Source: MSPOR6 sp964652195
GTDB lineage: Bacteria; Poribacteria; WGA-4E; WGA-3G
Reading direction: 5' to 3'
NCBI GenBank assembly: GCA_964652195.1
Contig: CAZZBB010000068.1
Location: forward strand, 118,930-182,929
DNA: 64,000 nt
This document shows, piece by piece, positions 1 to 8,696 of this stretch. The notes under the pieces were generated by a model that saw nothing but the letters and a program-made list of their open reading frames with translations, had not been told where the DNA came from and made no database searches. Position 1 is the stretch's first letter; each line of letters starts with the position of its first letter. Position numbers and translations under genes: made by a program.

Positions 1-961
1 ATAGAAATAGTTCTTCTAAACTCATTTCGTTAGTATACATCTCTAATAACTTCCAGTCATGTTCAACTATAGTTTTTGCGATTTCTGAACGAATATCTTT
101 ATCAGTACTATAGCGGATATTATATGTATTTCTTAATTTTTCAATTGAATCTTCTGCCTTAATCACATCAGGTATATTTCTAAGAGTCGATAATATTTCG
201 TCATTTGCTGCCCCTGTAACCACGAGTGTTAATGTCTTCTCGATAACCTTATTCTGATCAGATGAGAAATTCCCATCAGTGTTTTTTTCTGTTTCTGTGA
301 ATGCACGTCCATTTGATAGTTCTATATCACCAGTAATTTGTCCATTACTAATAACCAATAACCGTTCACAAGTATTCCTCGCTTCAGGAAGTATATGTGT
401 ACTAAAGAGTATCGTTCGATCCTGACCAAGGCTTTTTATTAAATCCCGTATTTCCACAATTTGTCGAGGATCTAACCCGGATGTAGGTTCGTCAAGGATT
501 AACACCTCTGGGTCATGGACTAAGGCTTGTGCCAAACCAACCCGTTGTCTGTATCCTCGTGAGAGTTGACCGATGATCTGATTTCGTCGTTCAATTAATC
601 CGCATGATTCTATAACCGAATCTAATCGTTTCCTAAGCTGCTTCCGTGGTACATTTCGTATTTTTGCCATGTATGATAAATATTTTGTTACGGTCATTTC
701 GGTGTAGAGAGGTATGTTCTCTGGTAGGTAGCCAATTCGATCTCTTACTTGTTTAGATTCTTTAAAGACATCGTATCCAGCTACTGAAACCTTTCCACTA
801 CTCGCAGGCATAAAACAGGTGAGTATGCGCATTGTGGTAGTTTTACCTGCACCATTTGGACCAAGAAATCCTACTATTTGTCCCTTTTCTACAGAAAATG
901 ATATATCATTCAACGCTTGAAAAGAACCATAGTTTTTGCAGAGGTTTTGTACTTCAATCAT
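1..961 (-). CDS. ABC transporter ATP-binding protein, GldA/CcmA type (3' end beyond the window)
   Basis: This is the ATPase half of an ABC-2 type exporter, expected on the cytoplasmic face next to a separate permease. I translated it from the complement, starting at the ATG at 959-961. Visible motifs are Walker A GPNGAGKTT near residue 40, a signature LSRGYRQR, Walker B VLILDEPTSGLD and the H-loop in FSTHILPEA. The last residues before the window edge read MSLEELFL, the usual C-terminal end of this subfamily, so only a few codons are probably missing. The permease gene would lie to the left of base 1. The signature has LSRGY where LSGGQ is the general consensus; LSxGY variants are common in this subfamily. 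The family call is firm; the cargo is unknown. Confidence 0.9.
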   Translation of the reverse strand, partial: MIEVQNLCKNYGSFQALNDISFSVEKGQIVGFLGPNGAGKTTTMRILTCFMPASSGKVSVAGYDVFKESKQVRDRIGYLPENIPLYTEMTVTKYLSYMAKIRNVPRKQLRKRLDSVIESCGLIERRNQIIGQLSRGYRQRVGLAQALVHDPEVLILDEPTSGLDPRQIVEIRDLIKSLGQDRTILFSTHILPEARNTCERLLVISNGQITGDIELSNGRAFTETEKNTDGNFSSDQNKVIEKTLTLVVTGAANDEILSTLRNIPDVIKAEDSIEKLRNTYNIRYSTDKDIRSEIAKTIVEHDWKLLEMYTNEMSLEELFL

Positions 962-1028
962 TTATATTGTGGGGTGTTGATGAAAGAATCTACATCATCA
1001 AAGAATGAATACAATTATAGGATTATCC

Positions 1029-1922
1029 CTAATTGTTATCTTGGTTGTTTATTCGTGTGATCGTAAATTCCTGATCTCTTTGCCTGCCAGACAAATACGG
1101 GTTATTGTCTGGGTTAACAGCCTCTGAATCTGCATAGACCTCAGGTAAATCAACTGGAACCGACACTACCTCAACTCTATCAGGATATACAAAGACCTGT
1201 CGCCACATCATCGGATAACATATTACACCGGATGTAATGATACATAATAGACCTTGTTCTCTAAATACCCGGTTTAAATGTAGGTGGCCACAAAAGAATC
1301 CTATAATTTGTCGTTCAAATGGAGCGACGACTTCAAGAATCTCTGCAGAATTTGCGATTCTTGAACCCACCCCTTGAAATTCCACGCTTGGGAAGGGGAG
1401 TTGGTGGGTAAAGATGATGATTTCTTCTCCATAATCAGCAGCTTTTTTTAGTTCACGTTCCACCCAGGCAAGCTGATTTGTACTGACATAACCGTGTGTA
1501 AGATCTTCTGGAACTTCTTGGGTATCCATTAATATAAACCTAACGTTGTCTTTCGCGAAACTTGTTGAACCCATGTTGTTGATACCGAAACATTCAAGAT
1601 ATGAAACTTTTGAACCAGTCTCTGGATCAAGATCGTGATTTCCAGGTATATAATAAATTGGAGCAGTTAGTTTTTCCCCAAGTGAATGTGCGGTTTTGAG
1701 AGCTTCTATATATTTTTCCGAGGACATATCAAAACTATTCCCACCACAAACAATATCTCCCCCATGAACGACGAATGCAGGATCAAAGTCATTTATCTGT
1801 TCAATAACTCTTTCATAAAGAGCGAGACTGTTCATCTGTTGCTGCAATCCACCTGCAAAGTTCTGTGGAGCATTTGGATAGAGATGTGTATCCGTAATAA
1901 AAGCGAATTTAAGAGGTGTCAT
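1029..1922 (-). CDS. Calcineurin-like metallophosphoesterase
   Basis: A 297-residue two-metal phosphoesterase of the calcineurin-like superfamily, likely cytoplasmic because no signal peptide is visible. The metal-binding motifs appear in order: ITDTH (D11, H13), HGGDIVCGG, PGNHD, FTHQ, and CGHLH near residue 218. This arrangement resembles the CpdA/Icc and purple-acid-phosphatase-like group. The substrate could be a cyclic nucleotide or another phosphodiester and cannot be decided. Its ATG overlaps the stop of the upstream methyltransferase gene by 4 bases (ATGA). Translation is therefore probably coupled, as the last gene of a sulfatase-methyltransferase-phosphoesterase operon. Confidence 0.88.
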   Translation of the reverse strand: MTPLKFAFITDTHLYPNAPQNFAGGLQQQMNSLALYERVIEQINDFDPAFVVHGGDIVCGGNSFDMSSEKYIEALKTAHSLGEKLTAPIYYIPGNHDLDPETGSKVSYLECFGINNMGSTSFAKDNVRFILMDTQEVPEDLTHGYVSTNQLAWVERELKKAADYGEEIIIFTHQLPFPSVEFQGVGSRIANSAEILEVVAPFERQIIGFFCGHLHLNRVFREQGLLCIITSGVICYPMMWRQVFVYPDRVEVVSVPVDLPEVYADSEAVNPDNNPYLSGRQRDQEFTITRINNQDNN

Positions 1923-2659
1923 AAATTAGCTCGTTTTCCTAAAATCATAATATAACTGGGTTTGTCTGAGTCAATATAGTGTTCAACTGTCCAATCGGTA
2001 TCAACAAGTATATCTTCCAGTTCAGATTTTGAGACGAATAGGTAGTCGAACCATGGTGTAGCATATTGTTTGTATCGTATACGAATTCTCAGTTGTCCAC
2101 TCATTCTGTCCCGTTCTCTATTAGATTGATGATATGCAAGATGTGTAAGGTCTTCTGTTTGGTATGGGTCCATTGTCTCAGCCACAATCTTACCATCTTC
2201 TGTTGTCATACCAGCAAATCGCTTCAATAACCATTTTGCTCTCTTATAACTGGCAAATAATCCGAAATTGTGTCCCATCATGGTTATCGTGTTGAACGTA
2301 CCGAACTTGGTATTGAGTTGGGTAATCGGTACAAGTATAGCGTTTTTGACATCTCTCTTTTTACAGACTTGAATTGCTAGTGGCGAATTGTCGGTTGCCA
2401 AGACATCATGTCCTTTTTTTTGAAGATAGAGAGCGTGTCTTCCAGCACCGCAGCCGATATCTAAGATCCTTCCTGAAGTATATTCCATAGCAAGTTTCTG
2501 ATGTTCTGCCCACTCAGGATATTCTGAAAAATAGGTGAGTGCTCCCATACGACTTGTGGTAATGTAACCGTCATCTCGTTCAACGATTTCAAGGTTTTGT
2601 ATTCCATTCAGGTAATCGTAAAGGATGTGTCCATAAGCATCCTGTTTGTCTGTTAACAT
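1919..2659 (-). CDS. Class I SAM-dependent methyltransferase
   Basis: A 246-residue soluble methyltransferase. The SAM-binding motif I is clear (ILDIGCGAGRHALYL, near residues 66-80), with the acidic strand-2 end in VLATDNSPL. A later stretch, TFNTITMMGHNFGLF, fits motif IV. The substrate-binding part is not diagnostic, so no substrate is offered. The gene starts one base after the stop of the sulfatase gene and overlaps the phosphoesterase by 4 bases, which points to one transcript with the strong ribosome binding site only before the sulfatase. The fold is certain; the specific role is unknown. Confidence 0.85.
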   Translation of the reverse strand: MLTDKQDAYGHILYDYLNGIQNLEIVERDDGYITTSRMGALTYFSEYPEWAEHQKLAMEYTSGRILDIGCGAGRHALYLQKKGHDVLATDNSPLAIQVCKKRDVKNAILVPITQLNTKFGTFNTITMMGHNFGLFASYKRAKWLLKRFAGMTTEDGKIVAETMDPYQTEDLTHLAYHQSNRERDRMSGQLRIRIRYKQYATPWFDYLFVSKSELEDILVDTDWTVEHYIDSDKPSYIMILGKRANL

Positions 2660-2660
2660 A

Positions 2661-4010
2661 CTACTGTCTCACATATCCTGTTGTCCCGTTCCGTTCTTGT
2701 TTATGTGTTTCCCAATATTCTTCGATACCATTTCGCCATGTCTGTGCTGCTTCTGTTAACTCATCAGTAATATCTGGATACTCGTCTTTTAGATTCTTGG
2801 TTTCACCCATATCTTCATTAAGATTTGCAAGGTGGACATCATCTTCAGGAGGTGCACCTTCCACTAATCTACCGTTAAGGACTAATTTCCATTCGTTTCG
2901 CCGCATTGCTGTTTGATCTCCCATTTCCCAGAAAATATCCGTATGAGGTGAATACCATCCATCACACACCATGCCTATTTGGTTTTTTCCATCAAGTTGA
3001 TATTTTGATAAATCTCCGTCTGCAGCGGATAGGAACGTAGGAAACACATCCATAGCTGCCCCACAATGGTTAACAACATTTCCGGGTGGAATTTCCTTTG
3101 GCCAATGCATTATCCCTGGTGAACGAATTCCTCCTTCATATAAACTGAACTTATGTCCTTTTAGTTTACCTGCACTTCCGCCATAATAAGGGTCTTGTGT
3201 TCCATCTAACCAGTTTCGAGTTTCCCGAGAGGGTCCATTGTCACTTTGGAAATATGAGAATGTATTCTCCGCGATGCCCTGACGTTCAAGTTCGGCAAAG
3301 ATCGCGCCTACACTGTCATCAACTGCACTCAACATGGCAGCCATAATTTGTCTATCCCAAGGTAGATCTGGAAATCTAACTATATATTCTTGAGGAGCAT
3401 GCATTGGATAGTGTGGTGCGTTATAAGGAACGTAGAGGAAAAATGGTTTTCCGATTTCAACAGATCTCCGTATATATTTGATGGCATATTCGGTAATTAA
3501 TTCAGTAAAATACTCGCCATTTCGATATATTTCCTCACTATTTTCCCAAAGATCATGTGTTTGGTCAAAATCTGGTCTTCCCAATCCCCAATAAAAGATG
3601 TGAGAGTAGAAATCTATACATCCAGCCATGAAACCGAACCAATCATCAAACCCGTGATCTTCCGGTCTTGAACCTTCAGCGAGACCTAAATGCCATTTAC
3701 CTGTCATCGCGGTATAATATCCAAGTTCCTTAAGAGCTGTGGAAATTGTTGGAACGGATGGTGGTAATCCGGTAGCAGTTCTATGACCAGATAAAATTGA
3801 TCTTACACCTGCATGTGCAGGATATCTACCTGTTAATACTGAAGCACGAGATGGTGAACAGACAGGTGAATTAGAGTACCAATCTGTAGAGCGGATACCT
3901 TCAGATGCCATTCTATCTATATGAGGTGTCTTAAAATCTGTTGCCCCCATACAGGATAAATCACCATATCCTTGGTCATCAGTAAGAAAGATAATAAAAT
4001 TGGTTTGCAT
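2661..4010 (-). CDS. Sulfatase (arylsulfatase family, Cys-type)
   Basis: A 449-residue sulfatase, which hydrolyses sulfate esters, in this setting possibly from sulfated polysaccharides or small sulfate esters. The modification signature CSPSR with C51 as the residue converted to formylglycine is intact, followed by LTGRYP. Metal and active-site motifs TDDQG (D11, D12), GKWHLG, APHYP and SDNGPS are present, and a C-terminal sulfatase domain follows. The ATG has an excellent AGGAG six bases upstream. There is no signal peptide: the protein begins directly with the first core strand (NFIIFLTDDQG). As written it is cytoplasmic, unlike most polysaccharide sulfatases. It is first in a three-gene operon. 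The formylglycine-enzyme-like lipoprotein at 40.2-41.0 kb is unlikely to be its activator. Confidence 0.93.
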   Translation of the reverse strand: MQTNFIIFLTDDQGYGDLSCMGATDFKTPHIDRMASEGIRSTDWYSNSPVCSPSRASVLTGRYPAHAGVRSILSGHRTATGLPPSVPTISTALKELGYYTAMTGKWHLGLAEGSRPEDHGFDDWFGFMAGCIDFYSHIFYWGLGRPDFDQTHDLWENSEEIYRNGEYFTELITEYAIKYIRRSVEIGKPFFLYVPYNAPHYPMHAPQEYIVRFPDLPWDRQIMAAMLSAVDDSVGAIFAELERQGIAENTFSYFQSDNGPSRETRNWLDGTQDPYYGGSAGKLKGHKFSLYEGGIRSPGIMHWPKEIPPGNVVNHCGAAMDVFPTFLSAADGDLSKYQLDGKNQIGMVCDGWYSPHTDIFWEMGDQTAMRRNEWKLVLNGRLVEGAPPEDDVHLANLNEDMGETKNLKDEYPDITDELTEAAQTWRNGIEEYWETHKQERNGTTGYVRQ

Positions 4011-4059
4011 GCTTTCTCCTAAAACTCATCAATGAAAGATGAATCATCTTTTGAATTAA

Positions 4060-5598
4060 TCACTTTTTCCAAAAGCTCCGATCCAGACTTCGGTATTGTA
4101 TAGCTTCAGAGACATGCCCACTTTCGATATTAGGACATCCATCCAAATCAGCAATGGTTCGGGATACTTTCAAAATACGGTCATAAGCTCTGGCACTCAA
4201 TCCTAATTGGTTAATTGCTACTCGTAATAGATCTTGTGCTTGTGATTCGATTTTACAATACTCTCGAATCTGCTTAGATTGCATATTGGCATTAGAATGT
4301 ATTGTCGTCCCTTCGAATCTTTGATGTTGTAAACGTCTTGCCTTTTCGACTCTATTACGAACTTCATCAGATTGTTCACCAGTAACCTCTGCAGAGAGTT
4401 CCGCATATTTTACTGCTGGAACTTCGACTTGGATATCAATCCTATCTAACAGGGGACCAGAAATCCGTGAAACATAGTTTTGTATTTGGTTGTCAGTACA
4501 TTTACATTCCCGATTTGGATCGCTGAAGAAACCACATGGACAAGGGTTCATTGCAGCAACCAGCATGAAATTAGCTGGATATGTAAGTGATGCTGCAGCG
4601 CGTGAAATAGTAACATGACCATCTTCTAAAGGTTGTCGCATCACTTCAAGTACATTTCTCCGGAATTCGGGTAGTTCATCAAGGAATAGTACACCGTTAT
4701 GTGAGAGACTGACTTCACCTGGACGCGGAATATTTCCTCCACCAATCAGACCTGCATCAGAGATGGTATGATGTGGGGATCGAAATGGTCGTGTTGAGAC
4801 TAAGGGTGTATCACTTGGTAAAATCCCAACTATGCTTTGGATTTTTGTCGTTTCCAAAGATTCTTCTGTTGACAATGTTGGCAATATTGAAGGTATCCGT
4901 TTTGCTATCATTGTCTTACCTGAACCTGGTGGTCCAATCATTATAATGTTGTGTGATCCAGCAGCTGCTACTTCAATAGACCGTTTAACATGCTCTTGTC
5001 CCTTTACATCAATTAGATCAAGATATGTATTATTATCTTTGTCTTCAGTAATGGAACTTAGAGTATGTGATTCAGGTGTAATTTGCTTACTTTCATTGAG
5101 AAACGATGCTGCATCCGTAAGACTTTCAATTGGATAGACATTTAACTCCTCAACAATTGCGGCTTCCTTTGAATTTTCTGCTGGGAGGATTACATTCTGA
5201 ATACCGTTATCTTTTGCTGCAATTGCTATTGGTAACCCACCTTGTATATTTCTAATTGTACCATCAAGTGCCAATTCCCCTAATATCATAGTATTTTCAA
5301 GTCCACTAAGATTTATTTGATTCGTTGCTGCCATTACACCTATGGCGATGGGTAGATCAAAAGCAGATCCAGCTTTTCGTATATCTGCTGGGGCTAAATT
5401 TGCAGTTATCCGACTTGGTGGGAAGTAAAAACCTGAATTCTTTATTGCTGCAGTAACTCTATCCTTACTTTCCTTGATTGCACTGTCCGGTAAACCGACT
5501 GTACTGAATGAAGGCAGTCCTTCTGCAACGTCCACTTCGACTTTTACAATATAAGCGTCAATACCCAGCACAGCACTACTAAGGACTGTTGCAAGCAT
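4060..5598 (-). CDS. comM: YifB/ComM family Mg-chelatase-like AAA+ ATPase
   Basis: A 512-residue protein of the ComM/YifB family, a hexameric AAA+ helicase that in naturally transformable bacteria promotes branch migration during DNA integration; it is also widespread in non-transformable species. It has the N-terminal ChlI domain (MLATVLSSAVLGIDAY onward, residues 1-165), Walker A GPPGSGKTMIAKR near residue 218 and Walker B VLFLDELPEF. A CPCGFF...C cysteine cluster and the C-terminal Mg-chelatase domain ending SRTIADLDG follow. The length is typical. A GAGGAATTC ribosome binding site precedes the ATG. The gene stands alone, about 50 bases upstream of the sulfatase operon start. No other competence genes are in view. 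Confidence 0.95.
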   Translation of the reverse strand: MLATVLSSAVLGIDAYIVKVEVDVAEGLPSFSTVGLPDSAIKESKDRVTAAIKNSGFYFPPSRITANLAPADIRKAGSAFDLPIAIGVMAATNQINLSGLENTMILGELALDGTIRNIQGGLPIAIAAKDNGIQNVILPAENSKEAAIVEELNVYPIESLTDAASFLNESKQITPESHTLSSITEDKDNNTYLDLIDVKGQEHVKRSIEVAAAGSHNIIMIGPPGSGKTMIAKRIPSILPTLSTEESLETTKIQSIVGILPSDTPLVSTRPFRSPHHTISDAGLIGGGNIPRPGEVSLSHNGVLFLDELPEFRRNVLEVMRQPLEDGHVTISRAAASLTYPANFMLVAAMNPCPCGFFSDPNRECKCTDNQIQNYVSRISGPLLDRIDIQVEVPAVKYAELSAEVTGEQSDEVRNRVEKARRLQHQRFEGTTIHSNANMQSKQIREYCKIESQAQDLLRVAINQLGLSARAYDRILKVSRTIADLDGCPNIESGHVSEAIQYRSLDRSFWKK

Positions 5599-5976
5599 AT
5601 ATGAATTCCTCTTCTTGATTATTCTTAAGCATAATTTCTTTTTATATATTTAAATCCATTATTTTTTAGACACTTTCATGGGTGAGTTTAATATAAAAAT
5701 CTGTTTACTTTATATGTTTCTTAATTCTGACGCAACTATAGGTATCGATTTAGGGATACACCTTTCGCCCCGCTGAGGCTTAGGTTATTGGTGATAACGT
5801 GTTTTATAAACATTCCGTCCCTACGGGACTCAATTTACCAAACCAAGAGCAACATAACCTAAAATTGACGCTAATGGTTTTAAATCTGACGCAACATATA
5901 AAATGAATTCTATTTTGCTCCAGTGAGTAGCATGTAGATAACAATACATAGCACTCCTTGGAGTGCGGTGTTTAAC
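5599..5976. repeat. Gene-free spacer with short palindromic repeats
   Basis: No gene is visible in this 378-base gap. It contains a copy of a palindromic unit (CATTCCGTCCCTACGGGACT, 5811-5830) that recurs twice near 13.45-13.57 kb. It also has a second palindrome, GCACTCC-TT-GGAGTGC (5951-5966), whose counterpart is at 13641-13657. The 12-mer (t/a)tctgacgcaac occurs at about 5725 and 5884 and may mark the ends of an element. These look like extragenic palindromic repeats. Confidence 0.6.
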
Positions 5977-6996
5977 TTAATGAGGATCACCAGTGAGTTT
6001 ATTTAATAGTTGCAGTTGTCTGGGATCAGCGATAACAAACAGTGCATCTCCAGCATCAATTATCCACTCTCCTGAAGGGTTATAGATATATTGTCCATCC
6101 TTACTTCTTAGGGCAATTACAACCAGACCTGTTTCTCCTTGTATATTTGATTCTCGTAATGGTATACCTGCGAGTTTTGAATCATCTTGTACGATGGATT
6201 CAGCAAACCGAGTTGTTTGACGGCTTTGTTGCATTTTTGATATGAAGTCAATTAGATGTGGTTCGAGTATGCCTGATGCGAGCCTAATTCCACCGATATG
6301 GTCTGGCAATACAACTTCATCCGCCCCTGCGGTGATAAGTTTGTCAGGAGAGTTGTTTTCAACAGCCTTTGAAACAATCCGTATTTTTGGATTAAGGTTT
6401 TTTGCAGAAATCACGACAAAGAGATTATCCTGGTCTCGACTCAAACAAGTGACTAAACCTTTTGCCTGTTTTACTCCTGCACGTATGAGTACATCATCAT
6501 CTGTTGCATCACCCTCAACATACAGAAATTCTAAGGTTTCCTCAAGATGTACTAAACGTTCTTCTTCTACTTCTATCCCAACAAAATTTACGTCGGATTT
6601 TAACATTTCTTCAAGAACATGTATCCCTGTGTCACCAAGTCCACAAATAATATAATGATCTGATAGTTTTTCTACGGTTCGTATCATTTTTCTTTGTTTA
6701 AAAATACTAAGGAGTTGTCCTTCAATTAGAAAAGCAATTGCGATTGTTACGCTATAGACAAAAACACCGTATCCACCGATGAGTAGAAACATGGTGAATA
6801 TACGTCCACCTTCGCTCATCCCCATAAGGGTGTGTCCCGCTGTTGTCAGAGTTATAACAGTCATAAAAACTGCATCAAGTAAGCTCCAATCTTTGGTTGG
6901 ATTGTTACTTTCAGTGATTGTATAACCGATGGATCCGAGAATTAATAGTCCGATCAATAGCGAGAACGCGATAATTATCTTGGGTTGATAATTCAT
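5977..6996 (-). CDS. Two-TM channel with TrkA-N/TrkA-C (RCK) domains, atypical selectivity filter
   Basis: A 339-residue membrane protein built like a ligand-gated K+ channel: TM1 at about residues 6-26, a pore helix at 41-52, TM2 at about 67-91, then a cytoplasmic RCK domain. The RCK domain has the nucleotide-binding glycine motif GLGDTG (119-124) and a TrkA-C domain (about residues 245-330). The filter, usually TVGYGD or TVGFGE, reads TTAGHTLMG here (51-59). The nucleotide sequence is clean, with no frameshift around it. The protein keeps the RCK sensor but may have lost or changed K+ selectivity. The family assignment is secure; the channel's ion is not. It is preceded by AGGAGG about 20 bases before the ATG and stands alone. 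Confidence 0.88.
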   Translation of the reverse strand: MNYQPKIIIAFSLLIGLLILGSIGYTITESNNPTKDWSLLDAVFMTVITLTTAGHTLMGMSEGGRIFTMFLLIGGYGVFVYSVTIAIAFLIEGQLLSIFKQRKMIRTVEKLSDHYIICGLGDTGIHVLEEMLKSDVNFVGIEVEEERLVHLEETLEFLYVEGDATDDDVLIRAGVKQAKGLVTCLSRDQDNLFVVISAKNLNPKIRIVSKAVENNSPDKLITAGADEVVLPDHIGGIRLASGILEPHLIDFISKMQQSRQTTRFAESIVQDDSKLAGIPLRESNIQGETGLVVIALRSKDGQYIYNPSGEWIIDAGDALFVIADPRQLQLLNKLTGDPH

Positions 6997-7109
6997 TATC
7001 CTACGTTTTGTTGCCCTCCTCGTTATTTTATTCTTTAACCTAATATAACAAAGGTCATTTTACTTTTGGTTCGGTTACAATTGTCAAATGGAAATGGATG
7101 GTAAGAAAT

Positions 7110-7556
7110 TTAAAGTTCTTCTTTTTCTTCTTCACCATCTATAGGTGGATGGACTTCATCGGTATCATTATCTGATGTTTCTTGCTTTGAAGTTTCATCG
7201 GTACCGGTAGGTGAGTCAGGTGTAGATATATTTTCTTCAGATTCAATTGTTTCCGTTTCTTTAGATAACTCTTGCTGGTTATTAATTGCCCTGACGTAAT
7301 TCATTCTCAATTCGTATAGTGAGTTCGCTAAGAAATTAGATTCTGGTGCGGTTAGATTCCCTTTAGTTTTCTCATCTAACATCTCTATTGTATCTATTAC
7401 CCTTTTTACTAACCCAAGATTTACAATTATTTGTTCTGTCTCAGGATCTTTGAATCCTTCCAAATAGAGATGAGCAGTTGTGACAAGATCTTGCAGGTAA
7501 GTAGTAAAACTCACCGGTGGTAGCTGGGAATCTTCTTGGATTGTGTTATCATCCAT
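7110..7556 (-). CDS. DUF1844 domain-containing protein
   Basis: A 148-residue soluble protein of unknown function. Its central part (SFTTYLQDLVTTAHLYLEG, NLGLVKRVIDTIEMLDEKT, then KGNLTAPESNFLANSLYELR) matches the DUF1844 pattern. The rest is an acidic, low-complexity tail rich in E, S, T and D. I start it at the ATG at 7556 because AGGAG lies seven bases upstream; a longer reading from 7580 places that ribosome binding site inside the gene. DUF1844 proteins are common in Planctomycetes, Acidobacteria and related groups, often near housekeeping genes. No function can be given. Confidence 0.85.
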   Translation of the reverse strand: MDDNTIQEDSQLPPVSFTTYLQDLVTTAHLYLEGFKDPETEQIIVNLGLVKRVIDTIEMLDEKTKGNLTAPESNFLANSLYELRMNYVRAINNQQELSKETETIESEENISTPDSPTGTDETSKQETSDNDTDEVHPPIDGEEEKEEL

Positions 7557-7630
7557 GTCATTTCTCCTAAAACTTAACAACTGAAGGCATTGATATCACA
7601 GTTTTATAATACAGTATAAGGTATTGAATA

Positions 7631-7999
7631 TTATGTATCAAGAACGATAATTTGTGCTTGTAAACTTCCAGCTTGGTTGTTGTTATTTGGGTTCTCGTTC
7701 ATAGCGAGAAAAATTACACCTTCTGCTGGAGCAGGATTATCGTAACGTGATCCGACAGCAAAAACATCACTTCCAATTTTTGCAATCAATGCGCCAATAT
7801 TTGTTCCTGGGAGTAAATATCCATCTCCTGCAGGAGTCTTTGCAACCCCGTCAGCCCCACACCATCCAGTACGATTTTGTAAATCCGGTGACCATGCACC
7901 ATCCGCATCAATTACAATTCTTTGTCCCTTTTCAACTCTAACATAACTTTCTTGCCAAACTGGACTCGGACGCGCGGTCCGAATAACAGATAATGCCAT
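7631..7999 (-). CDS. LecA/PA-IL-like galactose-binding lectin
   Basis: A 122-residue single-domain protein that resembles the calcium-dependent galactophilic lectin PA-IL (LecA) of Pseudomonas. It has a first strand with an added-ligand site (RIVIDADGAWSPDL), a central GWCGADGVAK, LIAKIG, and the ligand loop LAMNENPNNNN. In PA-IL the loop carries D100, T104, N107 and N108; here the first acidic ligand is E and the loop is one residue shorter, so calcium and sugar binding are plausible but unproven. No signal peptide is present, as in LecA itself. AAGGAG six bases before the ATG fixes the start. Confidence 0.75.
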   Translation of the reverse strand: MALSVIRTARPSPVWQESYVRVEKGQRIVIDADGAWSPDLQNRTGWCGADGVAKTPAGDGYLLPGTNIGALIAKIGSDVFAVGSRYDNPAPAEGVIFLAMNENPNNNNQAGSLQAQIIVLDT

Positions 8000-8054
8000 T
8001 CAACACTCCTTATTTGTAGGGTATGGTTTATTCTATTTAACTAATTACCCGAAT

Positions 8055-8696
8055 TCATTCTTTATCACGTTCTCGAATTGAGATATTAATAATTTTATCA
8101 TCTTTTACAAGATTATCTAATACATCAAGTCCTTTAACAACTTTCCCAAGCGTCGTAAAGTCATCATCTAATATAATAGGCGATTTACAGATAAAGAATT
8201 CATCTGCATCTGAGACGGATTCCCCTTCTACTTTCGCCATCAATATGACACCCTTAACGAGTTGATGATCCCCTTTTTCTATGGGTAGAGTGTCATCCAC
8301 AAAAGCTGAACCAGCCTGAACGATTAGTTCTTCTACCCGATGAAATTTCTCGTTCTTATAATAATTTAGATTTGCATGTTTGATAAATGCCTTTGCTGTG
8401 ATTGGTGCATCAGATGCAAAGAATTCAAACTCAATATTTCCTTTTTCCGTTTCTATCACAGCAATTGCATTCGCTGGGTCAATTGCAGGTTTAGCTTGAG
8501 GCGTGGGTTTCTCAACCTGTGTTTCTGGTTTGGATACTTCTTGTGAAGTATCGGATTGTTGAGTTGTCTCACTTGTATCAGTAGTTGAAGATGATTGTTT
8601 ATCTTGTTGTGTACATCCGGAAATACCAATAAGAAATACACATAGTATGGACCAAAAGATGTAATTATATCCATTAATTCTCTGCTGCCTTAACAT
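8055..8696 (-). CDS. Cyclophilin-type peptidyl-prolyl isomerase, lipoprotein (divergent)
   Basis: A 213-residue exported lipoprotein. The N-terminus has a hydrophobic segment ending in a lipobox (IGISGC), then about 45 residues rich in S, T, Q, P and K as a spacer. A cyclophilin-like domain begins at about residue 75 (AVIETEKGNIEFEFFASDAP). It keeps NYYKNEKFHRVEELIVQAG, but the usual catalytic and substrate residues F-MA-N...Q-F are reduced (VILMAKVEGE, EFFICKS), so activity is uncertain. It would fold or scaffold proteins outside the cytoplasmic membrane. The start lies within the end of the upstream cyclophilin gene (23-base overlap), so the two are translated together. Confidence 0.85.
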   Translation of the reverse strand: MLRQQRINGYNYIFWSILCVFLIGISGCTQQDKQSSSTTDTSETTQQSDTSQEVSKPETQVEKPTPQAKPAIDPANAIAVIETEKGNIEFEFFASDAPITAKAFIKHANLNYYKNEKFHRVEELIVQAGSAFVDDTLPIEKGDHQLVKGVILMAKVEGESVSDADEFFICKSPIILDDDFTTLGKVVKGLDVLDNLVKDDKIINISIRERDKE

